Shown piece by piece: positions 11,221 to 20,070 of a stretch of 64,000 nucleotides of DNA; within the stretch, counting starts at the first letter, position 1, and each line of letters begins with the position of its first letter. Origin of the DNA: Nilaparvata lugens. Taxonomy: Eukaryota > Arthropoda > Insecta > Hemiptera > Delphacidae. The stretch spans positions 46,113,992 to 46,177,991 of the forward strand of contig NC_052507.1 in assembly GCF_014356525.2 (NCBI RefSeq), in the 5' to 3' direction. The notes under the pieces are model-generated. The model did no database searches. It was not told the DNA's origin and saw only the letters and a list, made by a program, of their open reading frames with translations. The translations under genes and the position numbers were made by a program.

Positions 11221-12097
11221 TTAATCTTCAGTATTGAATAGAATATACAGCTGAAGAAGTCTTTCTCCTCGGCTATAATCATTGTTGGTGACATAACGCT
11301 CAACTGATGGCTTATTCCTTTCACGAACAATGCATGGTCCATCAACTTCATCATATCCCCCATGGCAGTGGCATAGGTATGTGTACAGCCTTGTAGATGC
11401 TAATCTCAAAAGCTGAATCACCAGATGTTCCATCCTCCAGCCTGAATCGTTTCACATGTCCTGTGCTCTCAATTTTTGTAAATCCTGCAAATTTGATCTC
11501 CTTTTGACCCAGTCCCAGTAGACATTTAGATTGTTGTCCGCATATAAAATCACACTTGTAGTATTGGTCCTGATTGAGAACACTCAACACAATCTTCACA
11601 TCCTTATCCCTCCAGTTGGGTACCTTCTCAAGATTAACAATAGCAGCCATTCTACCCTTATCCAACTTGAAGAAAGATTTTAGCAGTATGCAAGTATCAT
11701 CAAACATGACAGTGAATTTCATTGCAAGTCCTGGTGGGCAATGACGCATTGTCCTCTTGTTGATATTATCCTTGATACTCTTCATAGTTTGCATGAAAAC
11801 TTTCAGCAGGAAACATTTCACATCAGTGGAGGTCACATGAGTATTTCTCAATGGGTTGTGAAGATCATCACATACAAAGAAAACGTTTCTATCCTTGACT
11901 GTATCAACAACAGCCTGCTGCTTCTGCCTGAGTCGTATGCATGCACAACTATGAGATTCACGATCTGTACAAAACTCTAAATGTCCACTCTCCTTGAAAA
12001 AGTCACTCAATGTCATTATACCGTGATAATTCAGTTCAGCTTCAAGCTCACTCACTGCATTAAACAGATAAAGTTCACGTTCACTGTCTGACAACAT
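11221..12097 (-). pseudogene. Polinton 1 hypothetical protein, frameshifted near the 3' end
   Basis: The ATG at 12,097 opens 248 codons to 11,351. The shorter frame 11,433-11,221 continues the plausible C-terminus (Cys/His pair CHCHGGYDEV), so a frameshift near 11,400 is likely. The protein is mixed alpha/beta in appearance, with scattered cysteines (CACIRL, CDFICGQQSKC) that might bind metal. No family recognised. It is the most left-lying - strand gene of the element and has its own TATA/initiator upstream (12,108-12,139). Confidence 0.5.
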
Positions 12098-12107
12098 TGT
12101 AAGACTG

Positions 12108-12139
12108 AGTGCATTTTGTTGTCAGCATCATCTTTTATA
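12108..12139 (-). promoter_or_regulatory. TATA + TCAGT initiator of the 12,097 gene
   Basis: Reading the - strand, TATAAAAG (12,139-12,132) is followed about 25 bp later by CTCAGTCTTAC. TCAGT is the arthropod initiator. The ATG follows about 12 bp further on. Spacing fits a classic core promoter. Confidence 0.65.
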
Positions 12140-12289
12140 CTCTGCTTGCTGAGTGGTGGGGGGTAACCCATTTCCTGTTTCAATAGGTCTGTATGACGTA
12201 ATATGTGAACACATAGTGTGCACTTTACTTAAAGAGGAGTGAGGAGGAGGATAAATGATAGAGCAAAGAGTTGATTACAATATTTCTTT

Positions 12290-13219
12290 TTATTGATAAT
12301 GCAAATGAGTATTAACAGCATTGAAAAAATTGCGACAAAAGGTTCTATCTTCTAACAAAGTTTTATTAATCCATCCATGTAGAGCAATAACAATTTTCAA
12401 TGAGCAAAATAGTTGTGTATTTGACAATCCATCAATGTTGCTGACATTGTTGGTTGACCAATCTCCAAACGTTGGAGATGATAGCTTGTTCCGCACCATG
12501 TCGATAATGTTGAGTAGATGATGTTCTGGGCAGTATATGCCATCAATCTTCTTGATCAGCAACTTCAAATCAGGCATAGCAGGAAAGGAATATGGCGATG
12601 ATAGGTCCAGGTACTCCACATTGTTCAGTTGTAAAATTGTATCCAGTAGAGTAATCTGCTTATATCCATGGACAAAGATTTTAATTGGACGCTGCTGGTT
12701 CTGATCCAACCACCTTCCAACTGTTCCACGCACAATTTCCATCAAAGCTGAATAGGGAAGATGTTCTGTCCCACAGTCTGACCACCTGAGTCCATGTTTA
12801 GCTTGATGTATACAGTTGTTGGCGATGATTTGCCTGCTAGTCTTGAGCAGAGACTCAGAGTAGGGAGGCTTGAAAAAGTAGTGATGAGTAGTCACATGAT
12901 GCTCATCATCCTGCTCCAGGATAGCCATCTCCTTCACAATAAACTTGTTGTCCAAACCTTCAAAACCTTGAAAGTTCATCAGGTATAGTGGTAGTGGCCC
13001 AAAAATGTTTTCCGCTCTACTCGATGGCCAGTCATCTACACCACTTTCTGCTGTAATGTAGGAGTCGTCATCATTGAGTCCAGTTGTACTTGTAGAGGCA
13101 TCTTTCATCAGCGGTCGCCCACCAGTAACACAACCAACCACATCCTCCTCCTCATGCGAAGACAGCTCCCCCTCCTCCATAAAGAGTCCTTTGTATCCTG
13201 TCATGACTGGCTCATTCAT
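12290..13219 (-). CDS. Polinton-associated hypothetical protein (possible nuclease-like fold)
   Basis: The frame is open from 13,288. The first methionine in good context is MNEPVMTGY at 13,219, just downstream of the capsid gene end. About 309 residues. An acidic, Ser-rich N-terminal third (EEGELSSHEEEDVVG) precedes a globular region from about residue 85, beginning FIVKEMAILEQ. That region contains HHYFFKPPYSESLL, a basic/aromatic LRWSDCG segment, IKIFVHGYKQ, and a late CPEHH. The layout (VKE-AIL start, KIFVHG core, CPEHH end) reminds me of degenerate DEDDh/maelstrom-like exonuclease domains, but the acidic catalytic residues are not clearly present. Treat the fold as a guess. The frame is intact, unlike most neighbours. 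Confidence 0.6.
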   Translation of the reverse strand: MNEPVMTGYKGLFMEEGELSSHEEEDVVGCVTGGRPLMKDASTSTTGLNDDDSYITAESGVDDWPSSRAENIFGPLPLYLMNFQGFEGLDNKFIVKEMAILEQDDEHHVTTHHYFFKPPYSESLLKTSRQIIANNCIHQAKHGLRWSDCGTEHLPYSALMEIVRGTVGRWLDQNQQRPIKIFVHGYKQITLLDTILQLNNVEYLDLSSPYSFPAMPDLKLLIKKIDGIYCPEHHLLNIIDMVRNKLSSPTFGDWSTNNVSNIDGLSNTQLFCSLKIVIALHGWINKTLLEDRTFCRNFFNAVNTHLHYQ

Positions 13220-13271
13220 TGTCTTGAGCTCAACTGAGCAATTTATTGCTGTGCACTGACTATATATCTTT

Positions 13272-14475
13272 TTATACTGATAGTACAAGGCCTGACATTG
13301 GCCAATACTCTTTAGTCATCTCATGAATCATCATACAGTAGGCAGTTGTATTACCTGGAATGTTTTCAGATGCTTCAAACTCAATCCTCACATCGATACT
13401 TCCAGTTTTGAGTGACTCATTTTGGCGGGAGCAATCAAAAGCAAACAGCATTATTTTTCCATCACCAATGGCATTCTTTTCAAACAGAGGGTTGCTTGCA
13501 CGAGCATTACCATGGTTGTAGACTCCATTGAAAGCTGCATACATGTTGTAGATGCGATTATCATCACCATCAATGCTCTCATATGGGTAGTATCTGTTGT
13601 TAAAACACTCAAACATCCTTCATATTACACTTGTCAAAGCGAGAACTGTTGGCTGCCGCCACACCTCGTCTTGCAGTCTGTAGCCCAACCACAATGTATC
13701 GTGGCTTTTCAAGCTGTGATGTCGACTTGACAGTCCATGTATGCTTTCTTGTCTGCGGTAACATTGGATAGGTATACAACTCCCAATGTCAAAATGGTAT
13801 ACTGATGGGTGTGTCGTTCTGTACAATCTGTAGCAGACGCAGTTTCACATCATCTGCCACTTCCACAAAAGGCATTCTCCACAAAAGCTTTGTGATTGCT
13901 ACATTGGTAGCAGCAACATTCACACAGTCGTGAAAGTTGGGGCTGACCCTCAACACCAGCTCTTGTTTCACATTGAGTAAAATCTGTCTATAGTCTTCGG
14001 CAAAGCCTAGCAGATATCTCAAAGGCACATCCATGATTGTAGTGTCAGCTCCATTGGCGGCAAAATCGGCGAATCCAGTGGTTGAACTAAACTTGTAGCC
14101 AGCTCCTTCCATCTTGGTCCACTCATCGTGTTCAAATGTAACAGCATTCTTCATTAGGCTGGTAACTCCAGGATTGCGTATACCATCCACCTCCACACCA
14201 TTGATTTCATAGCGTATCTCTGAAAACACATTGCTGAAGAATCCAGAGACACATGGAGTTCCGGCCACAGCAGCGTTGGCAGCTCCAGTCACAGTATACT
14301 CCAAATGTAGATAGCTCTCCGATGGCAGTGTGTAAACATCTTGCTGTTGAATTGGAATCCGTATCTCGTCATTGGCATTATAGCTTACAGTATAGGGTGC
14401 ATGAGAATGGTACTCAAACCCAATGATACTGTTGTCTGATGACGGTCCATTCTGTGTCACATCCAAAACTCCCAT
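13272..14475 (-). pseudogene. MCP: Polinton major capsid protein (double jelly-roll type), frameshifted
   Basis: The ATG at 14,475 opens 228 codons. The sequence is beta-rich and full of short hydrophobic strands, including a VDGIRNPGVTSLMKN segment and LRYLLGFAEDYRQIL, in the position and size of the Polinton major capsid gene. The frame ends at 13,789. The rest is split between other frames: 13,826-13,620 and 13,616-13,272 share a frame separated by a stop, and the latter holds CSRQNESLKTG and VRIEFEA, typical late capsid segments. At least two frame changes lie between about 13,830 and 13,610. The capsid identification is from gene order and motif memory, not from a structure. Confidence 0.75.
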
Positions 14476-14479
14476 CTTC

Positions 14480-14695
14480 CTATTCTACTCGTATCTGACA
14501 GCCTCGTTCTTGCAAATACTTGATGCTCCTAGATGTTAACCTTGTCAAGGTTGAATGCTGAATGAATCTTTCTTTCCTTTTATCTTCTTTTATAGGTGAA
14601 GGAGGATGATGATGATGGAGAGAAGAAGAAGTAGGAGGATGGACTGCAGCCTCCATATCCAATCCTTGATTCCACTTTTCAAATAACAACACCAT
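14480..14695 (-). CDS. small Polinton protein upstream of the capsid gene
   Basis: 71 codons ending 5 bp before the capsid ATG. It is basic at the C-terminus (LTSRSIKYLQERGCQIRVE), with a His/Pro/Ser-rich middle. A TATA box for the capsid gene (14,594-14,587) lies inside it, so part of this frame may instead be 5' flanking DNA of the capsid gene. Its reality as a protein is uncertain. Confidence 0.45.
   Translation of the reverse strand: MVLLFEKWNQGLDMEAAVHPPTSSSLHHHHPPSPIKEDKRKERFIQHSTLTRLTSRSIKYLQERGCQIRVE
14587..14594 (-). promoter_or_regulatory. TATA box for the capsid gene
   Basis: TATAAAAG on the - strand, about 112 bp before the capsid ATG at 14,475. Confidence 0.5.
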
Positions 14696-14696
14696 T

Positions 14697-15597
14697 TCAC
14701 TTGTGTTGTCTCAAATGTAAAGCAATATTTATTTCCTCGCCTCTATTATTTATAAGACGACCGTACTCGTCGACTACTTGCAGTGTAATGCTACCAATCT
14801 GCTTGATGTCTATAGGTAAATAGATTACATTCTGCACAGTCACCACCATTTTATACCCTGGATCAACGTTTGGGTAAAACTCATAGATCACGTGATCTGT
14901 AATTCCATTAGAGTCCAGTCACAATGTTGCAGGTGATGCGTATCACATTAGGCCGACTGATTTGTACAGTATTATCACTTCTAGTAGATGTGTTGGGCTC
15001 TATGAACTGGGTATTGGTGAAACCCAACAGTTTCCCTATTGAATCTTGTGGTCGTAAATCCAGCTTAGCACTACTCAAAACTATACACTTTAAGGTTGAT
15101 GGATCTACAGTCACCTGGAAATCAACATCATTTTCTGACAGCCTTTGTGCAAGCAAGTCAGTAATTGTAGAAAATTCAAAGCTACCTGTTGGTAATGATA
15201 CCTGATGCAGAACCAAATCCTCCTTGTCAACAGTAGTAGCTGGCATTCTCCTTTTAGTCCTTTTAGGCAATACTGTACCATCCTTATCATCATCATCAGA
15301 CTTGCCAGGTTTATGATTCTGATGTTTAAGCACCTCGCTCCAATACTCTTCAAATCTTGCTTTAGCCATACTCCGTAGCTCATCATGTGTTATCTCTGCA
15401 CTACTAACACCCTTCTTAGAAATTCTATTACTTGCATAAAAATGTAGTACATTATTGAAACCTTCCTCAATATTAGGTATTGAGTTGCAACTTGTAAAGC
15501 TAATCAGACCAATTTCCCATTCACCACTGCTCACATCAAGTGGTGGATAAAAGTCACTCTTTAGTATTGATGTCCTACCTCCAAAACACAGCATCAT
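14697..15597 (-). pseudogene. Polinton minor capsid (penton-like) protein, one frameshift
   Basis: The frame is open from 15,639, but that codon is TTG. A TATA box at 15,662-15,654 places transcription after it, so the paired ATGs at 15,597/15,594 (MMLCFGG) are the likely start. The first 229 residues run to 14,908 and include a Lys/Asp-rich basic patch (KPGKSDDDDKDG, KRTKRRMP), a FSTITDLLAQRLSEN helix and a GKLLGFTN segment. The frame then shifts near 14,910, and the final about 65 residues (YEFYPNVDPGYKM on) continue in another frame to 14,697. Gene order (protease, minor capsid, major capsid) and size match the single jelly-roll minor capsid protein of Polintons. Confidence 0.65.
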
Positions 15598-15653
15598 TGT
15601 TGTTGCCTGCTCAACATACAGTTGCACAATGAGTAGCAATCAGCCTACACTCG

Positions 15654-15662
15654 TTATTTATA
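15654..15662 (-). promoter_or_regulatory. TATA box for the minor capsid gene
   Basis: TATAAATAA on the - strand, about 57 bp before the ATG at 15,597. Decides against the upstream TTG at 15,639 as start. Confidence 0.5.
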
Positions 15663-15708
15663 GTAAGTACAGGGATGGAAATAATGTATAAGAGAGATAG
15701 TGAATCAT

Positions 15709-16116
15709 TTATTTATTTTCATCAATCAAAAATTGTAAACACAAATGCCCACAGATGTGTGAGTAAAGATCTTCCTGCTTTTGATAATAGTTGTACTCAA
15801 TCCTCGATGCTGGCTCCAGTCCTTTGTGCATATAGTTGATAAACTCCTGTGGTGGTCTCAGGTTGCCAAATCCATCAAAGTAATGAGACACATCATCCTT
15901 CTTCACATAGCACACCCAATGTGTGCCAGCTCCAGTGCTGGTGTCCAGGTTGATAATGCTGCATTCTCTCCTCCAGGGTCCATTCAATGGTAGAGCATCC
16001 CGCATAAACACTCCTCGAAAGTGCTTTAGCTTCAGTCGACATGCATACTTGTAGAGATCAGCATCGGTAAGGGCTCGATCAGGTAGGGCAACTAGCATCT
16101 TCTCTTGCTGCCACAT
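15709..16116 (-). CDS. PRO: adenain-like cysteine protease (Polinton PRO)
   Basis: 135 residues, intact. Visible catalytic elements of the adenovirus-protease/Ulp1-type fold are GTHWVCYV (His66), YFDGFG (Asp81, the acidic partner), a Gln near 112-114 for the oxyanion hole, and CGHLC (nucleophile Cys122). Order and spacing fit adenain, where the residues are His54, Glu71, Gln115 and Cys122. Role by homology: maturation of virion precursor proteins. The ATG at 16,116 lies within the last 25 bp of the upstream phospholipase gene, a tight overlap that supports this start. One of the few unbroken genes in the element. Confidence 0.85.
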   Translation of the reverse strand: MWQQEKMLVALPDRALTDADLYKYACRLKLKHFRGVFMRDALPLNGPWRRECSIINLDTSTGAGTHWVCYVKKDDVSHYFDGFGNLRPPQEFINYMHKGLEPASRIEYNYYQKQEDLYSHICGHLCLQFLIDENK

Positions 16117-16661
16117 TGATGGCGACGTGCCCCATTTCCCTGTGTCCTGCGCTGTTGTCTTAGGTAGAGTCCTTTACCTTTTTTACCAGAACATCTCTTT
16201 ACTCGTTTTTGACCACAAGTCTTTGTTGTCTTACGTCTGCGGTGTACTCCTCCACCAAACTTTGCTTTAGCCTTAATGATGCTGGTCACTGCTAGTGCTG
16301 CAGCCTTCTCAAGTGCTCCCACGTCTGCAGATTTTACCACACTCCAAGCTTGATCTGCCAAAATGTTGTCTGCTACTGCTCTGCTCGATGTATCACTGCT
16401 CCTCGAGTAAGCAATGTCGTGCTCCTTACAGGCTCGATCAAGACTATTTATACCAGGATCGCCTCATGCCAACCGCTTCTCTAGCTTTGTACCAGGTCCA
16501 CAGTAGTGGTAACCAGGGATGTGAAGTTCAACAGGTAGAATGTCAATTGCCTTGTTCTCCAGTTTTCCAGCACTCTTTTTAACTATTGAACCTGCAACTT
16601 TTGCAATTGATGACAGTACCCCTCTTCCCTGGTACTTCCTCTCTCTCTTACATCCAGCCAT
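16092..16661 (-). pseudogene. phospholipase A2-domain (parvovirus VP1-like) basic virion protein, nonsense-broken
   Basis: The ATG at 16,661 starts a short basic, amphipathic N-terminus. A PLA2 calcium-loop signature follows (YHYCGPGTKLE). The frame is stopped by TGA at 16,466-16,464. The same frame stays open after it to 16,092, and within about 15 codons carries the second PLA2 signature: a Cys followed by the His-Asp pair encoded at 16,421-16,416. An Ala-rich helix and an Arg/Lys-rich tail (RRRKTTKT, KKGKG) complete it. The calcium loop and HD dyad in this order and spacing are those of the parvovirus VP1-unique region, where the enzyme helps virions leave endosomes. PLA2 genes are reported in adintoviruses, relatives of Polintons. 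The stop separates the two halves of the active site, so this copy is inactive as it stands. A TATA box sits at 16,698-16,692. Confidence 0.75.
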
Positions 16662-16691
16662 CTAATGTTTCTTAACGGTTTTAGCAGCTGG

Positions 16692-16698
16692 TTTTATA
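16692..16698 (-). promoter_or_regulatory. TATA box for the PLA2-like gene
   Basis: TATAAAA on the - strand, 31 bp before the ATG at 16,661, overlapping the 3' end of the upstream gene. Confidence 0.45.
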
Positions 16699-17125
16699 CT
16701 TTTTTTGGTGTGGACAATGTTTGTGTGGGTGGTGTTGTAGGGGGGGGTTCTGGTAATCCCATAAGATCTATGAAACGTTTCTTTATTTCATTAGGTGACA
16801 ATCCCTTCATAGTTTTAGCATTTTCCGGATCTAACACAATGTCTAAATACAATGAAAACATTTTACCAGCAAACTCAATCAGCCTCTTCTCAAGATATCG
16901 ATTGTTCACTCCATCAGTAGGCTTAATTGGATCCATCATATCAGTAAGTATTGAATCATTGAGACTTGTAAATACCTGTGATGTGGTATTGTCCCTTGTC
17001 TTTGGCAGCCACATTGAAATCAGTTCTCTACATGTTGAAAAGTTGACAGCATCCCTGTCAGCACGTGGATTTCCCAAATTGGTCAAACGCCTGTAGCGAG
17101 CATTAATGTTTCCTATGGAATCCAT
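16694..17125 (-). CDS. Polinton hypothetical virion-module protein
   Basis: The frame is open from 17,149. A TATATAAG box at 17,167-17,160 favours the ATG at 17,125 (MDSIGNINARYRRLTNLG) as start, giving about 143 residues. The protein looks mainly helical, with conserved-looking LISMWLPKTRD and FAGKMFSLYLDIVLDPEN segments, and ends in a Pro/Thr-rich tail (PEPPPTTPPTQTL). I do not recognise it. Its place between the ATPase module and the PLA2 gene suggests a structural or assembly role (inference). Confidence 0.55.
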   Translation of the reverse strand: MDSIGNINARYRRLTNLGNPRADRDAVNFSTCRELISMWLPKTRDNTTSQVFTSLNDSILTDMMDPIKPTDGVNNRYLEKRLIEFAGKMFSLYLDIVLDPENAKTMKGLSPNEIKKRFIDLMGLPEPPPTTPPTQTLSTPKKV

Positions 17126-17159
17126 GACTTGACTGCTATACATAAGCAAAGCAATGTCT

Positions 17160-17167
17160 CTTATATA
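17160..17167 (-). promoter_or_regulatory. TATA box for the 17,125 gene
   Basis: TATATAAG on the - strand, about 35 bp before the ATG at 17,125. Confidence 0.4.
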
Positions 17168-17173
17168 GTGAAA

Positions 17174-17734
17174 CTAGTATGCAGGATTAGCAACTATGTA
17201 GCCACCTTCTACCAACTCTTCTAAAATTGAATTGATTTCATTCTCATGTCCAGTGTTGCCAACTGCCTTGGACTGATCCAATAGTTTCAGCCTGTCCACA
17301 AGTTCATTGGGATCATTGTAGTAGACGTACTCAATCTTGGTACGGTTGTTTGCCACCATATTGAATGGCACCACAAGTCCTCTGCCACTGACCTTGCTAT
17401 ATTTGGGTTTAGCATTATTGAGCAGTTTATGGATCACTGTTCTATACTTTGTATCATTCGAGTTTTTACTCTTACCATCCGGATCATGATTTTCCTTATA
17501 CAAGTTTGTAATGTGTAATATCTGAGTGTATGCCACCTCATCACTAGCCAATGGAGTAATGGGTTTCTTTTTGAAAATGAGTTCACAAAGTCCACGTGTT
17601 GCATCAAATCTAGTCACATTTGAAGGATTGTTAGGGTCAGTCAGAACAATCTTTCTTCCATCACTTCCAAAGGTTAACAGTTTGTTACTCAAATAGTAGT
17701 CACTAGGAATGAGTGTGCACCCTCCACTGACCAA
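17174..17734 (-). CDS. Polinton conserved hypothetical protein
   Basis: 186 codons are open, beginning inside the last 45 bp of the ATPase gene in another frame. The first codon is TTG and there is no early ATG, so the start may be lost or the frame may once have been joined to sequence upstream. The C-terminal part (YYNDPNELVDRLKLL then a Gly/Asn/His turn and INSILEELVEGGYI) is a segment I recall as widespread in insect Polintons, though its function is unknown to me. Confidence 0.55.
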   Translation of the reverse strand: MVSGGCTLIPSDYYLSNKLLTFGSDGRKIVLTDPNNPSNVTRFDATRGLCELIFKKKPITPLASDEVAYTQILHITNLYKENHDPDGKSKNSNDTKYRTVIHKLLNNAKPKYSKVSGRGLVVPFNMVANNRTKIEYVYYNDPNELVDRLKLLDQSKAVGNTGHENEINSILEELVEGGYIVANPAY

Positions 17735-18354
17735 ACCTTGTTACACATATCCTTAAACTGATCAAAGGTCATGTCAGCACTGACATGATCTCGGTACAAG
17801 TGTTTCATGTTTAGCTCATCCTGTTGAAACATGACAAGAAAGTTTGCATTGTCACGAATCAGCTGTTTTGGAATGCGGCTATAGGTCTGTGCTAGATAAA
17901 ACACATCAACGTCACTGTGTCGGCCTGCACTAAAGTACTTCCTGATGGTATCCTGCTGCTCACAAATCACATCGTCGAAAATAATTATTGAGTTGGGTGG
18001 CAGCTCATGCGGGTCGGGTATTTCTTCACTTGTATCACACTCGACATAGTTTATTCCATTTCCTGCAAGTCCTTGCATGATTGTACGGAGCAGCTCATAC
18101 TTGGACTGGAATGTAGTCTTTGAAAAAAGGTAGATGTTTGAAAATTGAATTCCTTTCTCATCAAAAAGCATGTTGAATAGTAGGTTGGTTTTGCCGCAAC
18201 CAGACGGTCCACATATAATACATCTCATATGATTGGGGAACAATGGTCCATGACGCTTTTTCTTTGTATCCATTTCCACCAAGCCACACCCCCTAATCAC
18301 TTTGTCAAAATCGATAACTCTAAACTGGTTTTTCTGTTGCACAACCTGTTTCAT
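17689..18354 (-). CDS. ATP: FtsK/HerA-type genome packaging ATPase
   Basis: The start is the ATG at 18,354 (MKQVVQQ), one base after the integrase stop. About 221 residues. Walker A is IICGPSGCGKTNLL, about residue 47-60. Walker B is NSIIIFDDVIC, about residue 121-131, followed by a sensor-like FYLAQTYSRIPKQLIRDN motif. This is the A32/FtsK-HerA fold used by Polintons and nucleocytoplasmic large DNA viruses to pump DNA into capsids. The frame is intact with all visible catalytic motifs. Confidence 0.88.
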   Translation of the reverse strand: MKQVVQQKNQFRVIDFDKVIRGCGLVEMDTKKKRHGPLFPNHMRCIICGPSGCGKTNLLFNMLFDEKGIQFSNIYLFSKTTFQSKYELLRTIMQGLAGNGINYVECDTSEEIPDPHELPPNSIIIFDDVICEQQDTIRKYFSAGRHSDVDVFYLAQTYSRIPKQLIRDNANFLVMFQQDELNMKHLYRDHVSADMTFDQFKDMCNKVWSVEGAHSFLVTTI

Positions 18355-18355
18355 C

Positions 18356-19318
18356 TTACACAAGATCGTTCTTATCAATCCATGAGTCGTGACTGGAGCT
18401 ATATCCTTTCCAATGTACCAACAGTTTATTCCCTCTTTTCCTCAACACTTTTTCAATTTCGAAAACACTGGGCACTTTTGTCTTTACAATTTCTTCAGAA
18501 TAGAATCCTCCTTCAATGGGTTCACCTCTATAGTCCTCCAATTCATAGGTTACAGGCACTGTAGGTCACACACGTCTTACTGTGAACAGTTCATTAGTCC
18601 AATTGGCTAGATATCCCTTGTCAAACGTCTTTTTATACTTGCTGATTCTCACTTTATCACCAGGCTCAATACTGTGACTGGGACCTGGATAAAACTTGTT
18701 TTGAGGTTTGCTGACCAACTTTTCCTTATATTCTTGCCTTTGTTTGCTGAGCCTGGAAAGCAACAGCCTCTCATGCTTCTTGCTCTTAACGTCAACTGGC
18801 CGCATACCTGTCGTTCGATGGACCCGTTCATTGTACTCTTTTAAGAGTGAGGTTAGGATGCCTGTCCACAAATGGGTTCCTTGTTCAGTAAACTTTGTCC
18901 ACATAAGATGTTTGAGCGATCTATTGAGACGTTCAACTATAGATGCTTTCTTATCAGAAAAAGTTGAATAATGATTGATGCCATACTTTTGCATAAGCTG
19001 TTGAAACTTACTATTAAACCATTCCTTTCCGTCATCAGTTTGCAAATTCTTCATGGGATTCTGCTCAAATATAGGCTGCATTGCCTTAACCACTTCATCA
19101 GCTGACTTGCTTTTAATTGGTATAGCAAAAGCAAACTTACTAAGACAATTGATTATTGTAATAATATATCTATAGCCTTTGTTCTGTCTTGCATATGGTA
19201 GCATCTCTACAAGATCAGCCTGATAAAGATCATCAAGACCTTTCACAGTAACCATTCGTGTAGGGAACCTCCTACGAGCCTGCTTGTGCAGCTCTCTTGC
19301 TATAACAGTCTTATCCAT
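18356..19318 (-). pseudogene. INT: retrovirus-type integrase with C-terminal chromodomain, one nonsense codon
   Basis: The ATG at 19,318 starts a 250-codon core ending at TGA 18,566-18,568. The same frame continues in phase to 18,356. The catalytic triad is visible as QADLVEM (Asp35), LQTDDGKEW (Asp95) and KASIVERLN (Glu129). A basic SH3-like segment (KVRISKYKKTF) precedes the stop. After the stop comes a chromodomain (VFEIEKVLRKRGNKLLVHWKGY, then SWIDKNDL; aromatic cage positions present). The family integrates linear element DNA, and the chromodomain presumably steers insertion to histone-marked chromatin. The stop would remove only the chromodomain. Confidence 0.88.
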
Positions 19319-19604
19319 ACTGACTGATAAAATCTATGTCATCAACTTTAAATAGTCTATTATGCTAATCCAAACATTCTCCATATCCTGTGGAAGAGGA
19401 TAGAGATTGCAACTTTTTTCTTTTCATAACCTCTACACTTTGATAGTGCAGGATGTGAGATGTATCATGCCTTGTACTCTTACTTCCCACATGATTCAGA
19501 GGTTTGAGCAATAAGAGACAGTTGATTTGATACAATTATATTGTAGTCATACTCTAGTACACATTGGATACAAAGAATATTATCAGACATATATAAATAA
19601 CATC
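19319..19604. other. spacer between integrase and Cys-rich gene
   Basis: No gene seen. The segment GATAGTGCAGGATGTG at about 19,441 recurs at about 37,538 near the integrase fragment of Polinton 2, which marks shared ancestry of this spacer. Confidence 0.5.
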
Positions 19605-20070
19605 TCAATCATCAAGGTTTAACAGCACATAGTCAAATAATGGTCCTAGATTAGTACACATTTCACAAAATGCATAGCTATAAGGAAAGTTCAGAATCAT
19701 CATCTGTCTATTGTGACAAGGATGAAGTGTAGCTGTTGGGAATGTTGAAGAAATCACATCAGCAAAATTCTCGAAAGTTCCAAAAGGATCATAATATCCT
19801 TCTCCAATGTTGAATAGTGGCTCAACACTCCACCTTGCACTCATGACAAACATGCAATCACCGCAAGGGCATGGTGATTCAGGGTCTGCTGGCGCCATTG
19901 CTGATTGAAGTACTGGATATAGATGTTGTTGACAGCCCATGTTGATAGCAGGATGAGCACACCTCGACTGACTTTGTAATAACTGCTTCAAGGGAATCCA
20001 GCGATGGGTGGAGACAGTTGCGTATGCACAATGGATTGTTGACACTTCCTGGCATGAGGTATGACGTCAC
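19605..20070 (-). pseudogene. Cys-rich protein fragment, inverted partner of the left gene
   Basis: Two overlapping frames (20,070-19,879 and 20,045-19,605) together cover a sequence close to the 3' half of the left-end secreted gene: CLHPS, EAVITKSVEVCSS and CGDCMFVMSARWSVEPL. It then continues beyond where the left copy turns into minisatellite (FNIGEGYYDPFGTFENFADV, then a Cys-rich tail). A homologue lies at 38,374-38,869 in Polinton 2. The ATG at 20,070 overlaps the polymerase stop. Frames switch at about the same place as in the left copy. Function unknown. Confidence 0.5.
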
